Below, in pieces: positions 32,591-41,026 of a stretch of 64,000 nucleotides of DNA. The notes beneath the pieces were generated by a model, which made no database searches, was not told where the DNA came from, and worked only from the letters and a program-made list of their open reading frames with translations. The DNA is from Opitutaceae bacterium (GTDB lineage Bacteria > Verrucomicrobiota > Verrucomicrobiia > Opitutales > Opitutaceae). The stretch's first letter is position 1, and each line of letters opens with the position of its first letter. The position numbers were made by a program, and so were the translations under genes. The DNA lies in NCBI GenBank assembly GCA_028284235.1, contig JANQSC010000023.1, positions 62,001 through 126,000 of the forward strand, written 5' to 3'.

Positions 32591-35362
32591 ATGAAGCGGT
32601 GGTTGCGGAATGTGTGTTTTCGGTTGCGGGCGTTGTTTCACAATGGGCGGAAGGAGTCGGAGTTGGGCGAGGAGATCGAGCATCATTTGGGCATTCTCAG
32701 GAGGGAGTTCGAGGAGAAGGGGATGTCCGGGGAGGAGGCCCGCAAGGCGGCGTTACGTGAGTTCGGAAACATGGAGGCGATCAAGGAAGGCAGTCGGGAG
32801 AATTGGGGGGTGCATACGGCGACGTGCGTGATGAAAGAGTTCCGTTTGGGGCTTCGGTTGCTTTGGAAGAGCAAGGTGTTTACAGCGGCGGTGGTTTTGA
32901 CCTTGGCGTTGTGCATTGCGGGGAACACGGTGATTTTCACCCTACTGAGCGGCGTGCTCGGGCCACCCGACTACCCGGATCCGGATCGAGTGGTGCAAGT
33001 ATGGGCGGCGTATCCAGGAATTGGGGGAGAATCCGGTCGAATGGGAGGCGTGAATAGTGCGAGTCGTCTTGTGGACTTCTATAACAATGCCGATCATTTT
33101 GAGAGCTTAACTTTGATTCAGAATCGAGACGTAAACATTAGCCTCGAAGGGAGCTCGTTTCGAAGCAGGGGATTGTACGTGACGAAGGGGTTTTTCGAGG
33201 TGACTGGTGTCGACCCGTTTTCTGGGCGTTATTTCGCTGAGAGCGATTACTCTGTGGAGGGAGGAGAAGCTCATTTCTATATCGTATTGGCAGAGCCGTT
33301 TTGGAGAAACCAGCTCGGGGCGGATCGAGATATCGTCGGCAAAACAGTCTATTTGAACAGTCTGCCGAACAAGGTGATCGGAATAGCGCCGGCCAGAGTG
33401 GGCAGTCATTTTGGAAAGCCGGACTTTTATCGGATCTATCCAAACCCATTTAAATTTCCTCAAGATAGGCTCGATCGGAGTCGGCACGGCAACGCGTATC
33501 CGATATGGGGGAGATTGAAGCCGGGGGTGACGCAGGCGCAGGCAAAGGCTCAATTGGACAATCTGGACCGGCTGCACTACGAGCGATCGGATTCGGAACT
33601 GAAAGGATTTATCGACCGCTCTCAGTACGAGGCCCGTATGGCGACGCATCAGCAGATCTCCGCCAACAACGAGGGGAGGTTGCTGTATTTGCTGCAAGGC
33701 TCCGTGTTGATGGTTTTGCTCATCGGCTGCTTGAACGTGGCGAATTTGCTTGTCGCGCGCGGATTTGGGCGCAGGTCGGAGTTCGCGCTGAGGGCGGCGG
33801 TGGGGGCGTCGCGTTTGGTATTGATCCGGCAACTACTGATCGAGTGTGTGGTTCTCGCTTTGGCGAGTTCCGTGATCGGCTATGGGCTGGCTTTGGGGGC
33901 TATGGGTTTGGTGCGCGAGTATTTGTCAATCGATCTAATCGTCTATTCGCCGGAGGGCGCGTTGAGTTTGGGGAGCTCGTCATTGCTATTTTTGATTGCG
34001 GTCTCGTTGGGAGTCGGACTGCTGCTCGGCGTTTTCGCGTCGATCTCACTTCTGTTTTCCAAACAGAACTTGGCGAGTTCCATGCATGGGGAAAGCGGCA
34101 AGGCGACTGCGAACAAGTCGATTCGCTATGTGAGGTCTTCGCTGGTTTCCGCTCAAGTGGCGTTAACGGTCTTGTTGCTCGTGGGGGCTGGATTGCTCAT
34201 CCAGAGTTTTCAAAAAGCCCTCAATACGAATCCGGGCATCGAGACGGAGAATATCTATGTATCCAAACTGGGCTTGGCTTGGGGGAAGTACGAGAAAGGG
34301 GAGAATGATGGCGGGGCCCGAAAGATCCGTTTTCGCGATCAGTTTCGAGCGTCCCTGATGGAGATCCCAGGCGTGGAGTCGGTTACGTTCACTCCCTACC
34401 TGCCGATGCTCGACGAGATGGGTCACTGGAGTGGAATAGCATTACAGGATTCGCCTCATCGGCCGGAAGACGGTCTGGTTAGCGCCCATGTAACGGTGGT
34501 GCCTGAGGATTTTTTCGAGACGTTTGGGATCCCATTGTTGCGGGGGCGCTATTTCGATTTCAGCGATAAAAGCCGGCCTGAGGGCGTTTTCATAGTAGAC
34601 CGGAGTTTCGCCGAGCGTTACTACAAGGGGGTCGATCCGGTGGGTAAATACGTTGGCTGGGGCGAGTCCTTTAGCTTCGGAGACAACGATCCTTCGGAGG
34701 TGCCGATGATTGTCGGCGTCGTTGAGAATATCAAGCACCTGGGGCTCGACCATTGGGAGTCATCTCGTGACGCCCCCTCGTCACCCATGATGTACCGGCT
34801 CGAGATTGACCGTGCGCTCAGCACTGATTTTAGCGTTGCTATCAAGGGCTCGAGGCCTTTGGACAACCTCTTCCCGATCGTGCAGCGAAAGGCGCTGGAG
34901 ATCGACGATCAGCTGCCCTTGTATATGAACGATACTTTGGAGAACCTGATCGAGGGTTCCCTCGACGACCGGCGGACGTTCATGCTGCTGATTACGATCT
35001 TGAGCGCGATGGCCCTGATCTTGTCGGCGATCGGAATCTACGGAGTGCTGGCGTACGACGTCATCCAGAGGACTCAAGAAATCGGTTTGCGCCTCGCCTT
35101 GGGGTCTACGCGTGACGGGATCTTGAACCTGTTTATGAAACAGGGTTCGATTAAGGTTTTCGCGGGCTTGCTGATCGGGTTGGTCTGCGCGGCGCTGTTG
35201 AGCAGCCGCATCTCCGATTTTCTCTATCAAGTTGAGCCGACTGAACCGATGTCGTTCGCAATGGTGGCGGTATTCGTTCTCATCATCGCCGCTCTCGCTA
35301 CCTATCTCCCCGCCCGCAAGGCGCTGCGAGTCGAGCCGATGCAGGCGCTGCGGGTGGAGTAG
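32591..35362 (+). CDS. MacB/FtsX-type duplicated orphan permease 1 (ADOP)
   Basis: 923 residues, about eight transmembrane helices in two FtsX-type blocks (near 90-110 plus 370-480, and near 790-910) around MacB-like periplasmic core domains. The N-terminal prefix ESELGEEIEHHLGILRREFEEKG...AALREFGNMEAIKE is the signature of this duplicated permease class; the tail ends in LPARKALRVEPMQALRVE. No ABC ATPase is fused or adjacent. Membrane export or mechanotransmission is inferred from MacB; substrate unknown. Its gene starts 8 bases after padR-1. The signature CRDSWG box of the paralogues reads SRENWG here. Confidence 0.88.
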   Translation: MKRWLRNVCFRLRALFHNGRKESELGEEIEHHLGILRREFEEKGMSGEEARKAALREFGNMEAIKEGSRENWGVHTATCVMKEFRLGLRLLWKSKVFTAAVVLTLALCIAGNTVIFTLLSGVLGPPDYPDPDRVVQVWAAYPGIGGESGRMGGVNSASRLVDFYNNADHFESLTLIQNRDVNISLEGSSFRSRGLYVTKGFFEVTGVDPFSGRYFAESDYSVEGGEAHFYIVLAEPFWRNQLGADRDIVGKTVYLNSLPNKVIGIAPARVGSHFGKPDFYRIYPNPFKFPQDRLDRSRHGNAYPIWGRLKPGVTQAQAKAQLDNLDRLHYERSDSELKGFIDRSQYEARMATHQQISANNEGRLLYLLQGSVLMVLLIGCLNVANLLVARGFGRRSEFALRAAVGASRLVLIRQLLIECVVLALASSVIGYGLALGAMGLVREYLSIDLIVYSPEGALSLGSSSLLFLIAVSLGVGLLLGVFASISLLFSKQNLASSMHGESGKATANKSIRYVRSSLVSAQVALTVLLLVGAGLLIQSFQKALNTNPGIETENIYVSKLGLAWGKYEKGENDGGARKIRFRDQFRASLMEIPGVESVTFTPYLPMLDEMGHWSGIALQDSPHRPEDGLVSAHVTVVPEDFFETFGIPLLRGRYFDFSDKSRPEGVFIVDRSFAERYYKGVDPVGKYVGWGESFSFGDNDPSEVPMIVGVVENIKHLGLDHWESSRDAPSSPMMYRLEIDRALSTDFSVAIKGSRPLDNLFPIVQRKALEIDDQLPLYMNDTLENLIEGSLDDRRTFMLLITILSAMALILSAIGIYGVLAYDVIQRTQEIGLRLALGSTRDGILNLFMKQGSIKVFAGLLIGLVCAALLSSRISDFLYQVEPTEPMSFAMVAVFVLIIAALATYLPARKALRVEPMQALRVE

Positions 35363-35413
35363 GTGTGGTCGAACTCGTGAAACGTTCCAATCTGCGTGCA
35401 GTGTTTTTTCCTC

Positions 35414-35458
35414 TTGACGCTCTAGAAGAGAAGTTATTGCCTTCTAGACAAACTAGAA
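35414..35458 (+). promoter_or_regulatory. promoter and PadR-2-type operator before the solitary propeller gene
   Basis: TTGACG (35414-35419), half-site CTCTAGA, then TTCTAG-acaaa-CTAGAA (35442-35458). Same -35 and half-sites in the same order as 36996-37039 in front of padR-2; the bases between differ. Confidence 0.75.
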
Positions 35459-35512
35459 CAAAATGGAACAGCATTGAGACGTCGATCCAGTAGACTCGAA
35501 CGAAATCAATTC

Positions 35513-36979
35513 ATGCGACGGTTTGAAAGAATGTCTTCAATCGCCAGAACCCGTTTGTTTCCAGTTTTGGCAGTAATCTTGTCTGTTGTAGTGAAATTTC
35601 CTATACAGGGGAATGTGGCATCGTGGCGCAACGGAGGAACAGGCGTCTTTCCACGCGCGGGGCCGCCGGTTGAATGGAATTCGGAAGACTCCCAGGTTTG
35701 GGCCACCTCATTGGGTGGCAGCAATGGCAGTCCGATCCTCGTGGATGGAAAACTGTTCTGCAACGAAGAGCCGAACGCGCTCGTGTGCGTCGACAGTGAA
35801 ACGGGCATCGTATTGTGGAAGCGCGAAAACGGCCTGCTCAATTTGCTGGGATTGAGCGACGAGGAGATCGAGGCGGCGAGGGCGACGGTGCAGGAGTCGG
35901 AGCGACTGGATGTGGAGATTCGTCGCAATTTGTACCAGATTCGGCGCATTGAGCGGAATCGAGAGAACATATCGGAAGAAGAGTTCGAAAAACGGTATCG
36001 AGCCCTTTGGGAACGCTATTTCGAGTTGGGGGAGAAAAAGGAGTCGCTTAGCAAGAACGACCCCTATGGGGAAACGGTCATGCCGGCCATGCACCCAACC
36101 AATGGATACACGACATACACGCCGGTTTCGGATGGGGAGCTCGTCTTCGCCTGTTACGGTTTTGGCGCGGTGGTCGCCTACGATTTCGAGGGAAATCGTC
36201 GCTGGCACCGAGTACTCGACGACTCCGATCATGTACACGGCGGGACCGTTTCACCGGTCTTGGCAGGCGGTCAGCTGGTCGTTCGCTTTTCCGACTACGT
36301 TGCTCTTGATCCGAAAACGGGCGAAGAGCTTTGGCGGGCTCCGAGCGAGGTGACTTTCGGAACGTCCGCCCCGTTCGAACTGGAGGGCGAGTCGTTCCTT
36401 TTCACTCCGCGAGGAGAAGTTATCCGGATGTCCGACGGCGCAAAACTAACACAGTCGCTCGTACAAATAACGGGCAAAGACTCGGCTCACACGACCTTCA
36501 GCTCGCCCGTTCTCGCGGGGAGGAGCCTCTTCACAGTCAGGGGCGAGGGCGGTCTTGAAGGCCATGCCTACCACTTTCGCATTCCTCGATCCATCGCCGC
36601 GCTGGAAGAAAACGGGCTCGAACTCGTTTGGCGAAAAGACGTCCGCAAGCAGCGCTACTACGCCTCTCCCGTAGCGAGCGACGGGCTTCTGTATCTGTTT
36701 ACCGAAGCTAAATGGCTCATTGTTTTGGAGGTCGATTCGGGCGAACTGGTATATGAAAAACGAATCGAAGGTCTGCGCGGGCCGTCGTACTCCAGCTTGG
36801 CGCTGGCGGGGAATCGCCTGTTCGCCGGATCGGAGGTTGGACAGGTGGTAGCGTTCGAAGCCGGTCGCGAATACAAGGAGATTGGACGCAGCGAAGTGGG
36901 ACCGTTCTTGAGCTCCCCGATTTTCGATGCGGATACCGTCTACCTTAGAGCTTCGGACGGAATTCGCGCCTACCGATGA
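35513..36979 (+). CDS. secreted PQQ-like beta-propeller protein with coiled-coil insertion (propeller 1)
   Basis: 488 residues from the ATG at 35513, the position that matches the other two paralogues; the TTG at 35474 is less likely. Signal or anchor helix at about 13-30. The propeller opens SWRNGGTGVFPRAGPPVEW, then blade motifs NGSPILVDGKLFC and CVDSETGIVLWKREN. After that blade, residues about 115-195 are a charged heptad-rich insertion (EEIEAARATVQESERLDVEI...). Later blades include GGTVSPVLAGGQLVVRFSDYVALDPKTGEELWR and RYYASPVASDGLLYLFTEA. No PQQ ligand set is visible, so it is probably a structural or binding propeller. It carries a PadR-2-type operator. Confidence 0.8.
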   Translation: MRRFERMSSIARTRLFPVLAVILSVVVKFPIQGNVASWRNGGTGVFPRAGPPVEWNSEDSQVWATSLGGSNGSPILVDGKLFCNEEPNALVCVDSETGIVLWKRENGLLNLLGLSDEEIEAARATVQESERLDVEIRRNLYQIRRIERNRENISEEEFEKRYRALWERYFELGEKKESLSKNDPYGETVMPAMHPTNGYTTYTPVSDGELVFACYGFGAVVAYDFEGNRRWHRVLDDSDHVHGGTVSPVLAGGQLVVRFSDYVALDPKTGEELWRAPSEVTFGTSAPFELEGESFLFTPRGEVIRMSDGAKLTQSLVQITGKDSAHTTFSSPVLAGRSLFTVRGEGGLEGHAYHFRIPRSIAALEENGLELVWRKDVRKQRYYASPVASDGLLYLFTEAKWLIVLEVDSGELVYEKRIEGLRGPSYSSLALAGNRLFAGSEVGQVVAFEAGREYKEIGRSEVGPFLSSPIFDADTVYLRASDGIRAYR

Positions 36980-36995
36980 TGCGCGATTTTTCCTC

Positions 36996-37039
36996 TTGAC
37001 GCTCTAGAGGAGACCCTCTTTCTTCTAGGTAAACTAGAA
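36996..37039 (+). promoter_or_regulatory. promoter and operator of PadR-2
   Basis: TTGACG, half-site CTCTAGAG, and TTCTAG-gtaaa-CTAGAA (37023-37039), with GGAGGAG ribosome site 6 bases before the ATG. The half-sites match those before propeller 1. Confidence 0.75.
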
Positions 37040-37055
37040 GAACGGAGGAGAAACT

Positions 37056-37388
37056 ATGGCGACATCACCGAACGACCTATTGCAAGGCACTTTGAATCTG
37101 CTCGTTTTGCGGGCGTTGCGTGACGAGAGCCGTCACGGATGGGGAATCCAGCAGCGTATCAACCAGTTGGCGGAGGACGCGTTGAGCGTGAATCAGGGTT
37201 CGCTTTACCCGGCCTTGATTCGTTTGGAGAAGCAAGGGCTCATCAAGTCGAAATGGGGTAAATCGGAGGCGGGACGTCGCGCGAAGTACTATTCGCTTAC
37301 GGCCCGTGGTCGCCGTCAAATGGATACGGAGACTAAAATCTGGGAGAAGTTCTCCAACACGATCAACTTAATTCTCAAGCTTGCGTAA
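37056..37388 (+). CDS. PadR-family transcriptional regulator 2
   Basis: 110 residues. The winged-helix core is clear: DLLQGTLNLLVLRALRDESRHGWGIQQRIN, then NQGSLYPALIRLEKQGLIKSKWGKSEAGRRAKYYSLTARGRRQ. Strong ribosome site GGAGGAG. The stop overlaps the next start by one base (TAATG), so translation is coupled with permease 2. Its operator type is shared with the solitary propeller gene at 35513, which makes the propeller a likely second target. Confidence 0.93.
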   Translation: MATSPNDLLQGTLNLLVLRALRDESRHGWGIQQRINQLAEDALSVNQGSLYPALIRLEKQGLIKSKWGKSEAGRRAKYYSLTARGRRQMDTETKIWEKFSNTINLILKLA

Positions 37389-40045
37389 TGGTGAAGTGGG
37401 ATAGCGTGTGGATCGCCTTGAAGTCCGTGTTTCGGAATGGCAAGGTGGAGGACGAGTTAAACGAGGAGGTTTCTTTTCATTTGGAGATGCAGACGCGTCA
37501 CAACATCGAGAAGGGGATGGATCCGGAAACCGCCAAGAAGAAGGCGCTCAAGTCGTTTGGCGGCGCGGAGAAGACCAAGGAGGACTGTCGCGACGGCTGG
37601 GGGCTTCGGCTTCTTTCCGACACCCGCCGGGATACCGCTTACGGGATTCGCCAGCTGATGAAGGACAAGGGGTTCGCGATTGTCTCTGTGGTCACTTTGG
37701 GCATCGGTATTGGGGCCTGCGCGTCGATGTTCAGTCTGGTGAACGCGGTCTTGCTCAAGCCGTTGCCGTTCGAAGATCCGGAGCGACTTGTCTGGATCCA
37801 GAGCGCCAAGGCGATGGGGCTTTCCGCCCAGACGCACACGGTCGACAATTTCAAGGAGTTTCGCGACGAGAACAATTCCTTCGAATCGATGGGGGCTTAT
37901 TTCGCGTTCTTCGACTACGGGGCGTATATCCACGCGGACGAGCGCGGGAATATGATCGCGCGCGTTCGATGCGCCGGGATTACGGAGGGATTTATCGAGA
38001 CGCTGGGCATCAAACTAGCATTGGGGCGAAACTTCGAAGGAAGTGAATGGGCGTTCAATGGTCCTCCCTCGGTGATATTGAGTCACTCGTATTGGAAAAG
38101 CCACTTCAACTCGGATCGCGGAGTAGTGGGGACGAATATCAGTATCAATGGGCGTCCGACGAATGTGGTGGGCGTCTTGCCCGCGTCGTTCGACTTCGAT
38201 TCGGTGTTCACTCCGGGAACCGAGGTCGAGATGTTGGTTCCCTTTCCGTTGTCGGAGGAAACCAATCGCTACGGGAACACCATTTTCGGTATCGGGCGTC
38301 TGAAGGAAGGCGTATCCGTCGAAGCCGGGGGGGCGAACCTGAAGCTGGTTTCAGACCGGATCAAGGAGCGTTTGGGTTCTCAACACCGACGGTTCCATCA
38401 CCACATGAATACGGAATCTCTGGACGATCGGATCAGAGGACCGTTTCGAACCGCGTTCTACGTGCTTTCTGTGGCGGTGGGGTGCGTGTTGGCGATCGCC
38501 TGCGTGAATATCGCGAATTTGCTGATTGCGCGCTCGAACGGACGTAGAAAGGAATTCTCTCTGCGGGCCGCTTTGGGGGCGCAACGTTGGCGGTTGATTC
38601 GGCAGACATTGGTGGAGAGCTTGATTCTCTCAGGTTGGGGTTTGGCGCTAGGACTGGGGCTCGCCTATGTCGCTACGAATTGGATCTCGGGTCTGCAAGC
38701 ATTCAGTATTCCTATGATTCAAAATGTATCCATCGATGGATACGCGATTGGGTTTGTAGTCTTGATTGCTGGGGTTACAGGTCTGGGGTGCGGAATATTT
38801 CCGGCGCTGCAGTTTTCGAGAAGCGCCCCGTTTGAGGCGTTGGGGGACGAGTCGCAACGCGGATCTTCGGGAAGGCGTACAGTGTGGCTCCGCAAAGGGC
38901 TAGTGGTTACGGAAGTCGCGTTGTCGTGCCTGCTTCTTGTCTGCGCCGGTCTTCTCATCCGCAGCTTTGATCGACTGTTGGATGTCGATCTCGGTTTTGA
39001 GCCGAGCAACGCGATCGCCTGGCGCGTGGACGGGGGCAGAGAGTTTGAATCCTACCAGGAGCGGGCGAACTACTACGAAGCCCTATTGGACTCGATCGAG
39101 GCCTTGCCGGGAATTGAAGTCGCTGGAATCGCGGATACCTTGCCGCTGGGTCGTAATCGGCAATGGGGGATTGTGCCGCGGATGAACGATGGCGAACGCG
39201 GTCCAGGAACGGGTGCGTTTCCGCGCGTGGTCAACCACAGCTATGCGGAAGCGATGGGTATTGAGGTGCTGGCGGGGCGGTTCTTCAACGCGTTCGAAAC
39301 GTCGGAATCCGAATCCGTTATCGTTCTCAACAAGAATTTGGCCGACCAGCTTTGGAAAGGCGACGATCCGCTGGGCAAGACCGTTTTCGTCAATGGACGG
39401 TTCGAGGCCAAGGTGGTCGGGGTAGTCTCGGACGTTAAGCACAATTCCCTGGACGCGGCGCCGAGCAATGAAATGTATCTGAACTTCCATCAGATCGGCG
39501 ATTTCATGGCGGCGGAAATGGTTGTGCGATCAAAACTCTCGACGGAGCTGCTGATTTCGACCGTTCGCAAGGGTTTACAAGAGTATACCGGAAGGCCGCC
39601 GTCGAACGAGTTCAAGACGCTGCAATCGCTGGTGGATCATTCGGTGGCGCCGGAGCGGCTGTTCAAAGATGTGTTGTCCGCGTTCTCGTTGGTCGCATTG
39701 GTTTTGGCAGCGGTTGGATTGTACGGGGTGATCGCCTATTCCGTTGGGCAGCGGGTTCGGGAGATTGGTATTCGGCTAGCGATAGGGGCGTCTCCCGGTC
39801 GCATCCGCAGCATGATTTTGACCGAAGGCGTATGGATGACTGCGATTGGAATAACGATCGGTTTGCTTGGAGCTTACGGGTTTTCTCGCTATCTGTCGGG
39901 CATGCTCTATGAAGTCAGCACGACGGACCCCTTTATATTCGCGCTCAACGCGAGCGTCGTTGCGGGAATCGCAATCCTGGCGGCGTTCCTGCCGGCGCGC
40001 CAGGCTTCGAAAGGGGATCCGAACGAAGCGCTTCGGGTGGAGTAG
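37388..40045 (+). CDS. MacB/FtsX-type duplicated orphan permease 2 (ADOP)
   Basis: 885 residues. The prefix EDELNEEVSFHLEMQTRHNIEKGMDPETAKKKALKSFGGAEKTKEDCRDGWG is the full signature, followed by a first FtsX block (ACASMFSLVNAVLLKPLPF at the start of the periplasmic core) and a second block ending LPARQASKGDPNEALRVE. About eight membrane helices, two MacB-type core domains. No ATPase. Start overlaps padR-2 by one base. The hydrolase gene at 40071 starts 25 bases after its stop and may be cotranscribed. Confidence 0.9.
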   Translation: MVKWDSVWIALKSVFRNGKVEDELNEEVSFHLEMQTRHNIEKGMDPETAKKKALKSFGGAEKTKEDCRDGWGLRLLSDTRRDTAYGIRQLMKDKGFAIVSVVTLGIGIGACASMFSLVNAVLLKPLPFEDPERLVWIQSAKAMGLSAQTHTVDNFKEFRDENNSFESMGAYFAFFDYGAYIHADERGNMIARVRCAGITEGFIETLGIKLALGRNFEGSEWAFNGPPSVILSHSYWKSHFNSDRGVVGTNISINGRPTNVVGVLPASFDFDSVFTPGTEVEMLVPFPLSEETNRYGNTIFGIGRLKEGVSVEAGGANLKLVSDRIKERLGSQHRRFHHHMNTESLDDRIRGPFRTAFYVLSVAVGCVLAIACVNIANLLIARSNGRRKEFSLRAALGAQRWRLIRQTLVESLILSGWGLALGLGLAYVATNWISGLQAFSIPMIQNVSIDGYAIGFVVLIAGVTGLGCGIFPALQFSRSAPFEALGDESQRGSSGRRTVWLRKGLVVTEVALSCLLLVCAGLLIRSFDRLLDVDLGFEPSNAIAWRVDGGREFESYQERANYYEALLDSIEALPGIEVAGIADTLPLGRNRQWGIVPRMNDGERGPGTGAFPRVVNHSYAEAMGIEVLAGRFFNAFETSESESVIVLNKNLADQLWKGDDPLGKTVFVNGRFEAKVVGVVSDVKHNSLDAAPSNEMYLNFHQIGDFMAAEMVVRSKLSTELLISTVRKGLQEYTGRPPSNEFKTLQSLVDHSVAPERLFKDVLSAFSLVALVLAAVGLYGVIAYSVGQRVREIGIRLAIGASPGRIRSMILTEGVWMTAIGITIGLLGAYGFSRYLSGMLYEVSTTDPFIFALNASVVAGIAILAAFLPARQASKGDPNEALRVE

Positions 40046-40070
40046 AGTGCTGGCGTTGCCATTGGGATTT

Positions 40071-41018
40071 ATGAAACGCAAGCGACTATACGCGGCGATG
40101 GCAGTACTGCTGTTCACTTCAATGGAATCGAGAAGCGAGGCGGTCAGGGAAGATTTTCCCTACGCCTCCAAGTTTGTCGACGTGCTGGGGGCGCGAATGC
40201 ACTACGCGGATTCCGAGGGCTCGGGCGATCCGATTCTATTCGTGCACGGCATTCCGACTTGGTCGTACCTGTGGCGGGACGTGATGCCGGGATTGGAAGA
40301 TCGCGGGCGACTGATCGCTGTCGATCTAATCGGCTTTGGAAAGTCCGACAAACCGAACAAGGGAAACACGCTCTCTGTCCAGGTTTCCTATTTCGAGTCG
40401 TTTGTAGAGGCAATGGGATTGGATCGAATCACGCTCGTGCTTCATGACATGGGTTCGTATGTAGGTTTGCACTACGCGATGGAGAATCCTGAACGGATCA
40501 AGGGAATCGTGTTTATGGAGTCGATGTTGACCTTGGATACCTGGGAAGGGATGGCTCCCGAGTCGGCGGAATACATGCGGGCGATGCGGAACTACGACTT
40601 CGCCTATAATGCCACGGTTGTCGAGAATCAGTCGATCGCCATGGTGATACCTTATTCTACGAAGCGAACGCTTTCACCAGACGAGATGGCGGCCTACCAA
40701 GAACCATTTTCGACCAAGGAGGAGCGCGAGTCGCTGGTATCGCTTTGGATGGATTTTCCCATTAGCGGGGAGCCGAAGGAATCCCACCAGATTCAAGCAA
40801 GCTACATCCAGAGGCTGAAGCGCTCGCGATTGCCGAAATTGATGCTAACGATTAGCGAACCGCTGGTCGGGACGAAAGCCCAGGTTGAATGGGTGAAAGA
40901 GGTTGTACCTGAAACGACGATACGTTCGGTTGGAGAAGGTCGCCACTTCATGCAGGAAGACCAGCCGGAGGGCATTAGCCAGGCCATCAGTGAATGGATG
41001 GTCGAAAACGGGCTGTGA
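40071..41018 (+). CDS. haloalkane-dehalogenase-like alpha/beta hydrolase
   Basis: 315 residues from the ATG at 40071. Signal-like N-terminus at 5-22. The dehalogenase core is plain: HGIPTWSYLWRDV, DLIGFGKSDKPN, LVLHDMGSYVGLHYA, FMESMLTL. The catalytic set is intact: Asp126 nucleophile, Glu150 acid, His292 (GEGRHFMQED). The two halide-binding positions of DhaA-type enzymes, normally Asn in HGNPTSSYLW and Trp in HDWG, are Ile61 and Met127 here, so dehalogenation is doubtful. An epoxide hydrolase or other Asp-nucleophile hydrolase is possible. It ends 8 bases from the convergent propeller gene and may ride with permease 2. Confidence 0.8.
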   Translation: MKRKRLYAAMAVLLFTSMESRSEAVREDFPYASKFVDVLGARMHYADSEGSGDPILFVHGIPTWSYLWRDVMPGLEDRGRLIAVDLIGFGKSDKPNKGNTLSVQVSYFESFVEAMGLDRITLVLHDMGSYVGLHYAMENPERIKGIVFMESMLTLDTWEGMAPESAEYMRAMRNYDFAYNATVVENQSIAMVIPYSTKRTLSPDEMAAYQEPFSTKEERESLVSLWMDFPISGEPKESHQIQASYIQRLKRSRLPKLMLTISEPLVGTKAQVEWVKEVVPETTIRSVGEGRHFMQEDQPEGISQAISEWMVENGL

Positions 41019-41026
41019 CGAGCGGC

